Assembly: GCA_945874805.1 (NCBI GenBank)
Contig: CAMCJI010000007.1
Location: 1-41,935 of the forward strand
Length of the DNA stretch: 41,935 nt
Source of the DNA: Asaia bogorensis
Lineage (GTDB): Bacteria; Pseudomonadota; Alphaproteobacteria; Acetobacterales; Acetobacteraceae
Reading direction: 5' to 3'
Of this stretch, positions 8,979 to 17,283 are shown piece after piece (the stretch's first letter is position 1; each line of letters starts with the position of its first letter). The notes under the pieces are model-generated. The model did not search any database. It saw only the letters and a list, made by a program, of their open reading frames with translations, and was not told the origin of the DNA. A program made the position numbers and the translations under genes.

Positions 8979-8989
8979 GTCGGACCGAC
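8979..8989. promoter_or_regulatory. Inverted repeat in divergent intergenic gap, candidate operator
   Basis: GTCGG-A-CCGAC is a perfect 5-1-5 palindrome in the middle of the 60-base gap between the divergent LLM monooxygenase and thiolase genes. This is where a shared regulator would bind. It is short, and no regulator gene lies beside it. Confidence 0.3.
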
Positions 8990-9020
8990 TTCACCACTGC
9001 CGACCCGCGGGAGCAAGCGC

Positions 9021-10196
9021 ATGGCCTGGATACCCTATGGCGCCTGGTGGTGCAGCCCCTTCGCCCGCTGGCAGGGCAGCCTGTCCGGCTTCCACGCGCT
9101 GGAACTGGCCGCGCACACGGCCAAAGCGGCACTGGCGGCGCGCGGGATCGACCCGGCGGGGCTGAGCGCCGGCGTGCTCGGCACCACCGTGCCGCAGCCG
9201 CGCAGTTTCTATGGATTTCCGTGGCTTGCCGGCATGATCGGGGCGGGCGACCTCGCCGGGCCGACCATCGCCCAGGCCTGCGCCACCTCCGCCCGCCTGC
9301 TCGCCTACGCCCGCGCCGAGGTGGCGGACGGGGCAGGTGCGCTGCTGGTGCTCGCCGCCGACCGCGTCTCCAACGGCCCGCATCTCTACTACCCCGCGCC
9401 CAGCGGGCCGGGCGGCACCGGGGCGGCGGAGAACTGGGTGCTCGACAACTTCGGCCTCGACCCGCATGGCGGCACCTCCATGCTTCAAACCGGCGAGAAC
9501 GTCGCGGCCCTGCACGGCATCAGCGGCGCCGAGCAGCATGATCTCGTGCTCACGCGCTAGGCCCAGTATCAGATGGCGCTGGGAACGTTCCAAAGCCGCT
9601 ACATGACGCTGCCCTTCATGCTCCCCGGCCGCCGCCCGCCGCCGCCGCTCACCGGCGATGAGGGCGTGCACCCCTCCACCGCCGAGGGCATGGCGCGGCT
9701 GCAGCCGGTGATGCCGGGCGGCAGCATCACCTATGCCGGCCAGACCCATCCGGCGGACGGCAATGCCGGGCTGGTCGTCACCGACGCGGCGCGGGCGCGG
9801 GAGATGTCCCGCGAGCCGAAGATCGCCGTGCGCATCGCCGGCATCGGCCAGGCGCGGGTGGCGCGCGCGATGATGCCGCTCGCCCCGATCCCGGCGGCCC
9901 GCGCGGCGCTGGCCCAAGCCGGTATCGCCGTCTCCGATCTTGCGGCGGTGAAGACCCACAACCCCTTCATCGTCAACGATATCGTGCTGCTGCGCGAAAC
10001 CGGCATCGCGCCGGGCATCCTCAACAACTACGGCTGCTCGCTGATCTGGGGCCATCCGCAGGGCCCGACCGGCCTGCGCTGCGTCATCGAACTTGCCGAG
10101 GAACTCGTGCTGCGCGGCGGTGGCTGGGGCCTGTTCACCGGCTGTGCCGCCGGCGACACGGGGATGGCGGTGGTGATCCATGTGGGCGACGCATGA
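9021..10196 (+). pseudogene. Thiolase (acetyl-CoA acetyltransferase-like) interrupted by in-frame TAG
   Basis: Read through the stop, this is a full-length thiolase of 392 codons, the usual family size. The nucleophile Cys87 lies in IAQACATSAR, the His-containing motifs are KTHNPF and WGHPQGPTG, and the second catalytic Cys375 lies in FTGCAAGDTGMAVV. Thiolases cleave or form 3-ketoacyl-CoA bonds. Codon 180 (9558-9560) is TAG, between HDLVLTR and AQYQMALG, in an otherwise unbroken frame; homologues usually have a residue such as Tyr or Glu near there. An in-frame ATG follows four codons later (9573), so a restart is conceivable. The start at 9021 has GGGAG upstream. The end overlaps the ligase ATG (ATGA). 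Whether it is a pseudogene, a sequence error or a suppressed stop cannot be settled here. Confidence 0.85.
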
Positions 10197-11641
10197 CCAC
10201 CGTCGTCCACATGCTCGCGGCCTCTGCCGCGGCAAGGCCGGACGCCGAGGCGCTGGTCTGCGACGGCGCCCGCCTGACCTATCGGCAGTACGAATCCTGC
10301 GTCGCCGGCTTCGCGGCGGAGTTGCGCGGCGCGGCGCGGGTGGCGCTGCTGATGGACAACTCGCTCGACATCGCGATTGCCATGTTCGCCGCCCAGGCCG
10401 CCGGCGCCCAGGTGGTGCCGCTCAACCCGGCCTATACCGACGCCGAGCTCGCCCCGATCCTGGACGACGCCGACCCGCAGGTGATCGTCGCCGATCCCGC
10501 GCAGGCCGGGCGCGGCTTCGGCCGGCGCGTGATCCGCGCGGGCGATCTCACCCGCTGGGCCAATGCCGGCCTGCGCCTCACCGCCGATCTGCTGCCGGAC
10601 CCCGACTCGCCCGCCGCCCTGCAATACACCGGCGGCACCACCGGCCGGTCGAAGGGCGTGGCGCTGAGCCATCGCGCCATCGCCACCAACCTGATCCAGC
10701 GCCACGCCCTGATCCCCGCCGGCCCCGCCGACCGGGTGCTCTCCGTCGCCCCGATGTTCCACGTCTATGCCATCGCCACCGGCCTGCACCTCGCCGCCCA
10801 GGCCGGGGCGGCGCTGGTGCAGATGCGCGGCTACGACGCCGATGCGCTGCTGGACCTGCTGGCGGCCGAGCGGATCACGCTCTTCCTCGGCATTCCCCGG
10901 CTGTATGGCGCGCTGCTCGACCATCCCCGCCTGGCCCGCTGCGCCGATCTGCGCCTGTGCCTCTCCGGCTCGGCGCCGCTGCCCGAGGCGGTGCTGCACC
11001 GGTGGGAGGCGGTCACCGGCGCGCCGATCTGCGAGGGCTACGGCCAGACCGAGGCCGGGCCGATCCTCACCTACAACCCGGCATCCGGCCCGCGGAAGCC
11101 CGGCAGCGTCGGCGTGGCCCTGCCGGAAACCGAGGTCGAGGTCGTCGATATCGCCACCGGCACCATCGTGCTGCCGCCCGGCGAGGCCGGCGAAATCCGC
11201 GCCCGCGGCCCGCAGATCATGTCCGGCTACCGCAACCGCCCCGCCGAAACCGCCGCCGCCCTCCGCCACGGCTGGCTCCACACCGGCGACATCGGCACCT
11301 TCGATGCCGACGGCTACCTGTAGATCCGCGGCCGCTTGAAGGAGATGGTCATCGTCTCCGGCTTCAACGTCTATCCGCGCGAGGTCGAGGAGGTGCTGCA
11401 CAGCCACCCCGCCATCGCCGAAGCCGCGGTGATCGGCCGCCCCGACCCGGTGCGCGGCGAGGCGCTGGCCGCCTTCATCGTCCTCCGCGCCGCGCTGACC
11501 GCCGAGTCCCTGCGCGCCTGGTTGGCAGAACAGCTGACCCGGTACAAGCTACCCACCGATCTCCTGTTCGTGGACGCCTTGCCCCGCACCGGCGTCGGCA
11601 AGATCGACAAGGCCGCACTCGCAACCCGGCTGAAGGGATAA
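10193..11641 (+). pseudogene. AMP-forming acyl-CoA ligase interrupted by in-frame TAG
   Basis: An ANL-superfamily acyl-CoA synthetase of 482 codons if the stop is read. Motifs in order are YTGGTTGRSKG at 145-155 (phosphate loop), GYGQTE at 282-287, HTGDIG at 363-368, then TAG as codon 377 (11321-11323). The same frame then resumes with IRGRLKEMVIVSGFNVYPREVEE (hinge and A8 region) and ends with the adenylation lysine Lys470 in GVGKIDK. The family usually reads DGYLYI at the interruption, so TAG stands where Tyr is expected. The truncated 376-residue product would lack the mobile C-terminal domain and the catalytic lysine. These enzymes activate carboxylic acids to acyl-CoA with ATP. It overlaps the thiolase by four bases and precedes a PhyH gene by four. 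Confidence 0.88.
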
Positions 11642-11645
11642 ACCA

Positions 11646-12467
11646 ATGGGCAAGCTGCTCTCCGCCGCACAGATCGCGCGCTACCACGCCGAGGGCCTGG
11701 TGCCCGCGGTCGATGTGCTCAGCCCCGCCGAGGTCGCACGCTACCGCGCCGACCTGCAGGCCTTCGAGGCAGCCCAGGGCAAGCCGCTCGACTTCCCCGA
11801 AAAATCGAAATCCTACCTGCTGTTCGACTGGGCCGATGCGATCGTCCACCACAAGGCCGTGCTGGATGCGGTGGAGGACCTGATCGGGCCGGACATCCTG
11901 GTCTATCACTCGACCATGTGGATCAAGGAGGCGCAGTCCGACGCCTTCGTGCTCTGGCACCAGGACGGCGCACATTTCCATCTCGACCCCGCGCACCACG
12001 TCACCGCCTGGGTTGCGCTGTCGGACGCCACCGAGCAGGCCGGCTGCATGCGGATGATCCCCGGCAGCCACACCGGCCCCTGGCTGGAGCATTTCGACGC
12101 GCCGAGCAAGAACAACATGATCCGCCGCGGCCAGGGCCTGGACGGCATTCCCGAAGATGCCGGCATCGCCGTGCCGGTCCTGGCGGGGCAGATGAGCCTG
12201 CACAACACCAAAACCATCCACGCCTCCGGCCCGAACCGGGCAGCGGACCGGCGGATGGGCTACGGCATCAGCTACATCCCCACCTCCGTGCGCCCCACCG
12301 GCCCCGCCGTGCCCTCCGCTTTGCTGGTGCGCGGCGAGGACCGGTTCGGCCATTTCCAGCCCGAGACACGCCTGCGCACGGCGCTGGATGCCGAGGCTCG
12401 GGCCGCCCACGAACTCGCCTGCGCCCGGTTCACGGCGTTGCAGAACAAGGGCTTTCGCGCGGCATGA
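11646..12467 (+). CDS. Phytanoyl-CoA dioxygenase (PhyH) family Fe(II)/2-oxoglutarate oxygenase
   Basis: A 273-residue PhyH-type oxygenase. The iron-binding facial triad is intact: His105 and Asp107 in WHQDGAHF and the distal His192 in IHASGPNR. Arg203 in DRRMGYGISYIP is the likely 2-oxoglutarate anchor. The Asp is present, so this is a hydroxylase and not a halogenase of the SyrB2 kind. Family members hydroxylate a carbon next to a carboxyl or CoA thioester, or act on small metabolites. The gene sits between the CoA ligase and the molybdenum hydroxylase genes and shares its stop with the next start (ATGA), so it belongs to the same operon. Substrate unknown. Confidence 0.9.
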   Translation: MGKLLSAAQIARYHAEGLVPAVDVLSPAEVARYRADLQAFEAAQGKPLDFPEKSKSYLLFDWADAIVHHKAVLDAVEDLIGPDILVYHSTMWIKEAQSDAFVLWHQDGAHFHLDPAHHVTAWVALSDATEQAGCMRMIPGSHTGPWLEHFDAPSKNNMIRRGQGLDGIPEDAGIAVPVLAGQMSLHNTKTIHASGPNRAADRRMGYGISYIPTSVRPTGPAVPSALLVRGEDRFGHFQPETRLRTALDAEARAAHELACARFTALQNKGFRAA

Positions 12468-12898
12468 AGCTCACCGTCAACGGCACCGCCCACACAATCC
12501 CGGACGACCCGCAGACCCCGCTGCTCGATGTGCTGCGCAACACGCTCGGCCTCACCGGTGCGCGCTTCGGCTGCGGGCTGGAGCAATGCGGCGCCTGCAT
12601 GGTGCTGATCGACGGCGCCCCGGCCTATGCCTGTTCGCGTGACGTCGGCAGCGTCACCGGCGCGGTGACGACGGTCGAGGGCCTGCAAACCCACCCCCTG
12701 CTCGCCGCCTTCATCGCCGAGCAGGCCGGGCAATGCGGCTACTGCCTCTCCGGCCTCCTCGTCTCCGCCGCCGGCCTGCTCCAGCGCAACCCCCACCCCT
12801 CGCGCGCCGAAATCCTCGCCGCGTTGGAGCCGCATCTCTGCCGCTGCGGCGCGCATCCGCGCGTGCTGCGCGCCATCGAACGGGTGGCAGCAGCATGA
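12464..12898 (+). CDS. (2Fe-2S)-binding small subunit of a molybdenum hydroxylase
   Basis: A 144-residue protein with both iron-sulfur clusters of the xanthine dehydrogenase/aldehyde oxidase small subunit: a plant-ferredoxin-like site with Cys37, Cys42, Cys45 and Cys57 (FGCGLEQCGACMVLIDG), and a second helical site with Cys91, Cys94, Cys126 and Cys128 (GQCGYCLSG and LCRCGAHP). It passes electrons from the molybdopterin subunit encoded next. The two-subunit layout, with no FAD-subunit gene, matches isoquinoline 1-oxidoreductase and nicotinate dehydrogenase-type enzymes, which use an external acceptor such as a cytochrome c. ATG overlaps the preceding stop and TGA overlaps the following ATG. 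Confidence 0.95.
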   Translation: MKLTVNGTAHTIPDDPQTPLLDVLRNTLGLTGARFGCGLEQCGACMVLIDGAPAYACSRDVGSVTGAVTTVEGLQTHPLLAAFIAEQAGQCGYCLSGLLVSAAGLLQRNPHPSRAEILAALEPHLCRCGAHPRVLRAIERVAAA

Positions 12899-14958
12899 CC
12901 GCCCTCCCCAAAAGCCTCGCCGACAATCCCCGCCTCGACCGCTGGCTGCGCTTCGCGGCGGACGGCACCGTCCACGTCGCCGTCGGCAAGGTGGAGATCG
13001 GCCAGGGCATCGCCACCGCCCTCGCCCAAATCGCCGCCGAGGAACTGGACGTCGCGCTGGACCGCATCGAATGGCTGGCCGGCGACACCGACCGCGCGCC
13101 GGACGAGGGCATGACCACCGGCAGCCAGTCCATCGAGATCGGCGGCGCCGCCCTGCGCCTGGTCTGTGCGGAGGCGCGGGCGGTGATGCTGGCGGAGGCC
13201 GCCCGCCGCCTCAACTGCGCCGCCGACGACCTCGCCGTCGCCGATGGCGCGATCCTGCGCGACGGCACGCCGACCGGGCTGGACTATGCCGGCCTCGGCG
13301 TCTCGCTCGACCGCCCGGCCACCGGCAGCGTGGCGCCGAAGCCGCAGGCGGCGCACCGCCTCGTCGGCACCTCGGTCCCCCGGCGGGATCTCGCGGAGAA
13401 GCTCGCCGGCAGTGGCTTCCTGCACGATATCGTCCTGCCCGGCATGCTGCACGCCCGCGTGCTGCGCCAGCCCCGCCCCGGCGCCCGACTGACCGCGCTC
13501 GCCGCCACCGGCGCCGAGACCATCCGCGACGGCGATTTCGTCGCCTTCCTCGCCCCCCGCGAGACCGACGCCCGCCGTGCCCTGCACGCCGCGAAGGCCA
13601 CCTGGGAAGGCGGCACCACCCGCACGCCCGCCGAGGCCGCGGCCGCCCATCTCGAAACCCTGCCGGCCGACCGCCGCAATCAAGGCCCGGCCCCCACCAA
13701 CACCGGCGCGCGCATCGTCCGCCGCTACGCCCGCCCCTACATCTCCCACGCCTCGCTCGGCCCCTCCTGCGCCATCGCGCAGTACGCCGAGGGCCACCTG
13801 ACCGTCTGGACGCACAGCCAGGGCGTCTATCCCCTGCGCGCCGCCCTCGCCGCCGGGCTCGGCCTGCCGCCCGATCGCATCTCCGTCCGCCACGCCCACG
13901 GCGCCGGCTGCTACGGCCACAATGGTGCCGACGACGCGGCGATGGACGCCGCCGTCATCGCGCTCCACCGCCCCGGCCCGCCGATTCGCGTGCAATGGCA
14001 GCGCGAGGACGAATTCGGCCACGCCCCGGTCAGCACCGCCATGCTGGTGGAGATCGACGCCGCCCTCGATGCCGAAGGCATGCCGCTGGACTGGACGACG
14101 CGCTTCTGGTCCGCCCCGCATTCCGGCCGCGCCGGCTTCGCCGCCTCCGCCCTCGCCGTCCGCGCCCGCCCGAACCCGCCGCCGCCGCCGCCGGTGACCG
14201 AAAGCTCAGACCCCACGCCGGGCGCCGGCACCCGCAACGTGGTGCCGTACTACGACCTCCCGGCCTTCCGCTTCGAGCACAACCTCGTCCCCATCCCGCC
14301 CGTGCGCACCTCCGCCCTGCGCGGCCTCGGCGCCAACGCGCATGTCTTCGCCATCGAGTCCTTCATCGAGGAACTGGCGGACCAGGCCGGCATCGACCCC
14401 GCCGCCTACCGGCTGCGGATGCTCTCCGACCCCCGCGCCCGCGCTTTGATCGAGACGGTGGTGGCGATGTCGCCCTGGGCCACGCGCGGGCCGGCAGGGC
14501 AGGGCAGGGGCCTCGGCCTCGGCTTCGCCCGCTACAAGAACCGCTCCGGCATGGCCGCCATCGTCGCCGAGATCGACGCCACCGGCACGGACCTGCGCTG
14601 CCCCCGCATCTGGTGCGCCGCCGATGCCGGCCTCGTCATCAACCCCGACGGCGTGCGGGCCCAGCTCGAAGGCGCGATCATCCAGGCCGTGTCATGGACG
14701 CTGAAGGAGCAGGTGCGCCTGGACGCCGACGGTATCGTGGGCCGCGCCTGGGCCGGCTACCCCATCCTGCGCTTCTCCGAAGTGCCGGAGATCGCGCTGC
14801 ATCTGGCCCACAGGCCGGACGACCCGCCGCTCGGCATGGGCGAATGCGCAGGCGGGCCGGCGGTGGCCGCCATAGGCAACGCCGCCGCCCACGCGCTCGG
14901 CCAGCGCCTGCACAGCCTGCCGCTCACCCGCGACGCCGTGCTGGCCGCCCTGGCCTGA
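12895..14958 (+). CDS. Molybdopterin-binding large subunit, xanthine dehydrogenase family (IorB/NicB-like)
   Basis: A 687-residue catalytic subunit. The start region WLRFAADGTVHVAVGKVEIGQG is characteristic of the large subunit of isoquinoline/nicotinate-type hydroxylases. The middle contains TGSQSIEIGGAALR and AHGAGCYGHNGADDAA (cofactor-binding regions), and the end has GMGECAGGPAVAAIGNA with the probable catalytic Glu650. At 687 residues it is somewhat shorter than many relatives (about 730-770). Such enzymes insert oxygen from water next to a ring nitrogen or into an aldehyde. There is a proline run near residue 427 and no signal peptide. It shares ATGA with the small-subunit gene and converges on dgoA with a 2-base gap. 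Substrate unknown. Confidence 0.92.
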   Translation: MTALPKSLADNPRLDRWLRFAADGTVHVAVGKVEIGQGIATALAQIAAEELDVALDRIEWLAGDTDRAPDEGMTTGSQSIEIGGAALRLVCAEARAVMLAEAARRLNCAADDLAVADGAILRDGTPTGLDYAGLGVSLDRPATGSVAPKPQAAHRLVGTSVPRRDLAEKLAGSGFLHDIVLPGMLHARVLRQPRPGARLTALAATGAETIRDGDFVAFLAPRETDARRALHAAKATWEGGTTRTPAEAAAAHLETLPADRRNQGPAPTNTGARIVRRYARPYISHASLGPSCAIAQYAEGHLTVWTHSQGVYPLRAALAAGLGLPPDRISVRHAHGAGCYGHNGADDAAMDAAVIALHRPGPPIRVQWQREDEFGHAPVSTAMLVEIDAALDAEGMPLDWTTRFWSAPHSGRAGFAASALAVRARPNPPPPPPVTESSDPTPGAGTRNVVPYYDLPAFRFEHNLVPIPPVRTSALRGLGANAHVFAIESFIEELADQAGIDPAAYRLRMLSDPRARALIETVVAMSPWATRGPAGQGRGLGLGFARYKNRSGMAAIVAEIDATGTDLRCPRIWCAADAGLVINPDGVRAQLEGAIIQAVSWTLKEQVRLDADGIVGRAWAGYPILRFSEVPEIALHLAHRPDDPPLGMGECAGGPAVAAIGNAAAHALGQRLHSLPLTRDAVLAALA

Positions 14959-14960
14959 CC

Positions 14961-15575
14961 TCAGCCCAGGGCGGCGATCAGCCGGGCCGCCTTCTCCGCC
15001 ACCACCGCCGCCGTATCGCCCGGCTTGTAGATCGCCGAGCCGATGCCGTAACCCGCCGCCCCCGCCGGCTTCCACAAGGGTATCGTCGCGGCATCCATCC
15101 CGCCGACCGGCAGCACCATCGTGCCCGCCGGCAGCACTGCCTTCATCGCCCGCAGCACCGCCGGCGAGGCCGCCTCGGCGGGGAACAGCTTCAGCGCATT
15201 CGCCCCCGCATCCAGCAGCGCGAACGCCTCCGTCGGCGTGAAAAACCCAGGGCAGGCGAGCATCCCCCGCGCGCGGGCCGCGCGCACCACGTCGATCGCC
15301 GCATGCGGGGTGACGATCAGCCGCCCCCCAGCCCGGGCGATCTGCCCCACGTCCGCTGGGCTGCGCACCGTCCCCGCGCCGATCAGCAGCCGCTCGCCGA
15401 ACACACGGGCGAGGATTTCGATGCTGGCCAGCGGCTCTGGCGAGTTCAGCGGCACTTCGATGATGCCGATGCCGGCGGCTTCCAGCGCATGGCCGATCGC
15501 CTCCACGTCGTGCGGCTGCACGCCGCGCAGAATGGCCACCAGCGGGCAACGGGCAAGCGCGCTCTTCAGGTCCAT
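14961..15575 (-). CDS. dgoA: 2-dehydro-3-deoxy-6-phosphogalactonate aldolase
   Basis: A 204-residue class I KDPG/KDPGal aldolase. Glu40 in GIGIIEVPLNSPEP, the phosphate-site VTPHA (88-92) and the Schiff-base lysine Lys129 in NALKLFPAE are all present. The VPLNSP and KLFPAE variants match the DgoA branch more than the Eda (KDPG) branch. It splits 2-keto-3-deoxy-6-phosphogalactonate into pyruvate and glyceraldehyde 3-phosphate in the De Ley-Doudoroff pathway. The start MDLKSALARCPLVAIL is chosen over a longer open frame because upstream residues are Arg-rich shadow sequence. The first bases overlap the end of dgoK by 10, and the pair forms an operon. Confidence 0.92.
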   Translation of the reverse strand: MDLKSALARCPLVAILRGVQPHDVEAIGHALEAAGIGIIEVPLNSPEPLASIEILARVFGERLLIGAGTVRSPADVGQIARAGGRLIVTPHAAIDVVRAARARGMLACPGFFTPTEAFALLDAGANALKLFPAEAASPAVLRAMKAVLPAGTMVLPVGGMDAATIPLWKPAGAAGYGIGSAIYKPGDTAAVVAEKAARLIAALG

Positions 15576-16429
15576 GTGATTTGGGCTCCAATACGGGCAA
15601 GGCCGCTGGCGGCGGCGTCGCTGTCCAGTGTGATGGCGCTGCCGCCGAGGGTGGCAATCGCGCGGGCATACAGCGCGCACAACGTCGGCGTGCCGATCAG
15701 CTGCACCGCCGCCCCCGCCCGCAACTCCGCGCGGATCTCATGGCCGATCAGCAGCCCCGAGAGATAGGAGGCCGACTCCGTCTCGGCCAGCCGCCCCATC
15801 AGCCCCAGCGTGCGCACCCCGAACAGATGATGCAGCAGATGCCCCGGCGCGCCGGACCGGGCGAGACCCCGGTCGAACGCTGCCGCATCCGCAGGCGCTT
15901 CAGCCATCATCCGCCCCAGGATGGTCCCCGCGCGGATGGCGGCAAATGCCTCGCCGGACAGATAAGTGCGATAGCCAGCAATCCGCCCGCCCTCCACCCG
16001 CACCCATTTCGAATGGCTGCCCGGCAGGCACACCAGCCCGTCCGCCGCCGCCCCGATGATCTGCGTCTCCTCGCCGCGCATCACTTCCGGCGTGCCCGAT
16101 TCGTCGCTGTCGGACAGGCCAGGCACCAGCTTCACCACCGCCCCCGCGAACGGCACATCGATCACCGCCCCGGCAATCGCCGCGGCATCGGCGGGGCAGG
16201 GGAGATACGGCGCCTCCACCCAGCCCTGCCGGCTGCCGACCATGCCGGAGAGCAGCACCCGCCGCTCCCCGCCCAGCCACGGCCCGATCTGGCTGCGCAA
16301 CGCCGCCTCGAATCCGCCGGCCGGCACGGTCAGGATGCCCATCGGCGCCTCGATGCGCGCCAGCACCGCCCCGTCCGCGCCGAGGCGGAAGGCGCGGAAG
16401 CTGCTTGTGCCCCAATCCACCCCGATCAT
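15566..16429 (-). CDS. dgoK: 2-dehydro-3-deoxygalactonokinase
   Basis: A 287-residue sugar-acid kinase of the DgoK family. The N-terminus MIGVDWGTSSFRAFRL contains the ATPase-type phosphate 1 motif; GVCLPG-like VCLPGSHSKWV and YLSGLLIGHEIRAEL are typical internal motifs. It phosphorylates 2-keto-3-deoxygalactonate with ATP to give the substrate of DgoA, encoded immediately downstream with a 10-base overlap. AGGAAC precedes the chosen ATG. The gene is divergent from the ABC importer operon with only 47 bases between starts, so the promoters must share that short gap. The galactonate dehydratase gene and a GntR-type regulator gene are not in the window. Confidence 0.92.
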   Translation of the reverse strand: MIGVDWGTSSFRAFRLGADGAVLARIEAPMGILTVPAGGFEAALRSQIGPWLGGERRVLLSGMVGSRQGWVEAPYLPCPADAAAIAGAVIDVPFAGAVVKLVPGLSDSDESGTPEVMRGEETQIIGAAADGLVCLPGSHSKWVRVEGGRIAGYRTYLSGEAFAAIRAGTILGRMMAEAPADAAAFDRGLARSGAPGHLLHHLFGVRTLGLMGRLAETESASYLSGLLIGHEIRAELRAGAAVQLIGTPTLCALYARAIATLGGSAITLDSDAAASGLARIGAQITWT

Positions 16430-16476
16430 GCCGTTCCTCCCTTGTGCGCAACGCCGCGCACCCGCACGATAGCCCG

Positions 16477-17283
16477 ATGAACATGGGAACGACACTCCTC
16501 TGGCGGGGCGGCGTGGGCGCGGTATTTGCGCTCGTGCTGCTGCCGATGATCGCGGTGATGTGGCTGAGCTTCTTCGATCAGGAGATCGTCAGCTTCCCGC
16601 CCGAAGGCTACACCCTCAAATGGTATCAGAACGCCTGGGAGAAGCGGCAGTTCTCGCGCGGCTTCATGAACTCCCTGCAAATCGCCCTGATCGCCGCCAG
16701 CATCGGCGTGACGCTCGGCACGGCCGCCGCCGTCGGCCTCGTGCGCGGCCGCTTTCCCGGCCGGGGGGCGCTGACCGGCCTGCTGCTCGGCCCGCTCGCC
16801 ATCCCCGGCGTGGTGCTCGGCACCGGCCTCTACATCTTCTTCGTGCAGGTCGATAACGCCATCGACCTGCAGATCGTCGCCACCCTTCCCGGCCTGATCG
16901 CCGCGCATGTGCTGCTCACCATCCCCTGGACGGTCCGCCTCGTCAGCGCCAGCCTCACCGCCATGACCCCGGCACTGGAGGAGGCGGCAGCCAATCTCGG
17001 CGCCCGCCCCTGGACGGTGTTCCGCCGCGTCACCCTGCCGATGATGCGCCCCGGCGTGGTCGCCGCCTGCCTGTTCAGCTTCATCCAGAGCTTCGAAAAC
17101 CTTGAACTCACCCTGCTGCTCACCGGCCCCGGCCGGTCCACCCTGCCGGTGGAGATGCTGAACTACCTCAACTTCCGCGTGGACCCGACGCTGGCCGCCG
17201 TCGCCACCATCCAGATCGTGCTGATCGGAGCCTTGATGCTGATAACCGACCGCTTCGTGAACATCTCGAAAGCCATCTCGTGA
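16477..17283 (+). CDS. ABC transporter permease, PotC/YdcV type
   Basis: A 268-residue inner-membrane permease with six hydrophobic helices. The EAA loop that contacts the ATPase is LEEAAANLGARPWTVFRRV followed by TLPMMRP, the form usual in spermidine/putrescine- and iron-type importers. The start MNMGTTLLWRGG has two possible ATGs (16477 and 16483); no strong ribosome site separates them. It is the first gene of a five-gene operon (permease, ATPase, two binding proteins, permease) and overlaps the ATPase start by four bases (GTGA). This order, with the PotC-like permease first and the PotB-like permease last, differs from the usual potABCD order. Confidence 0.92.
   Translation: MNMGTTLLWRGGVGAVFALVLLPMIAVMWLSFFDQEIVSFPPEGYTLKWYQNAWEKRQFSRGFMNSLQIALIAASIGVTLGTAAAVGLVRGRFPGRGALTGLLLGPLAIPGVVLGTGLYIFFVQVDNAIDLQIVATLPGLIAAHVLLTIPWTVRLVSASLTAMTPALEEAAANLGARPWTVFRRVTLPMMRPGVVAACLFSFIQSFENLELTLLLTGPGRSTLPVEMLNYLNFRVDPTLAAVATIQIVLIGALMLITDRFVNISKAIS

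Noticed and set aside
7875-9560. Long plus-strand frame that appears to extend the thiolase upstream
   Set aside because: The part before 9021 is antisense to the LLM monooxygenase and has no thiolase character; the gene starts at 9021.
9021-11641. Genome-wide TAG recoding, for example pyrrolysine or a changed code
   Set aside because: tatB and tatC end with TAG in the expected places and the next genes start right after, so TAG still terminates normally here.
13071-15767. 898-codon open frame on the plus strand
   Set aside because: It is overwhelmingly Arg/Pro/Ala in composition and spans the Mo-hydroxylase gene and two oppositely oriented genes; a frame shadow.
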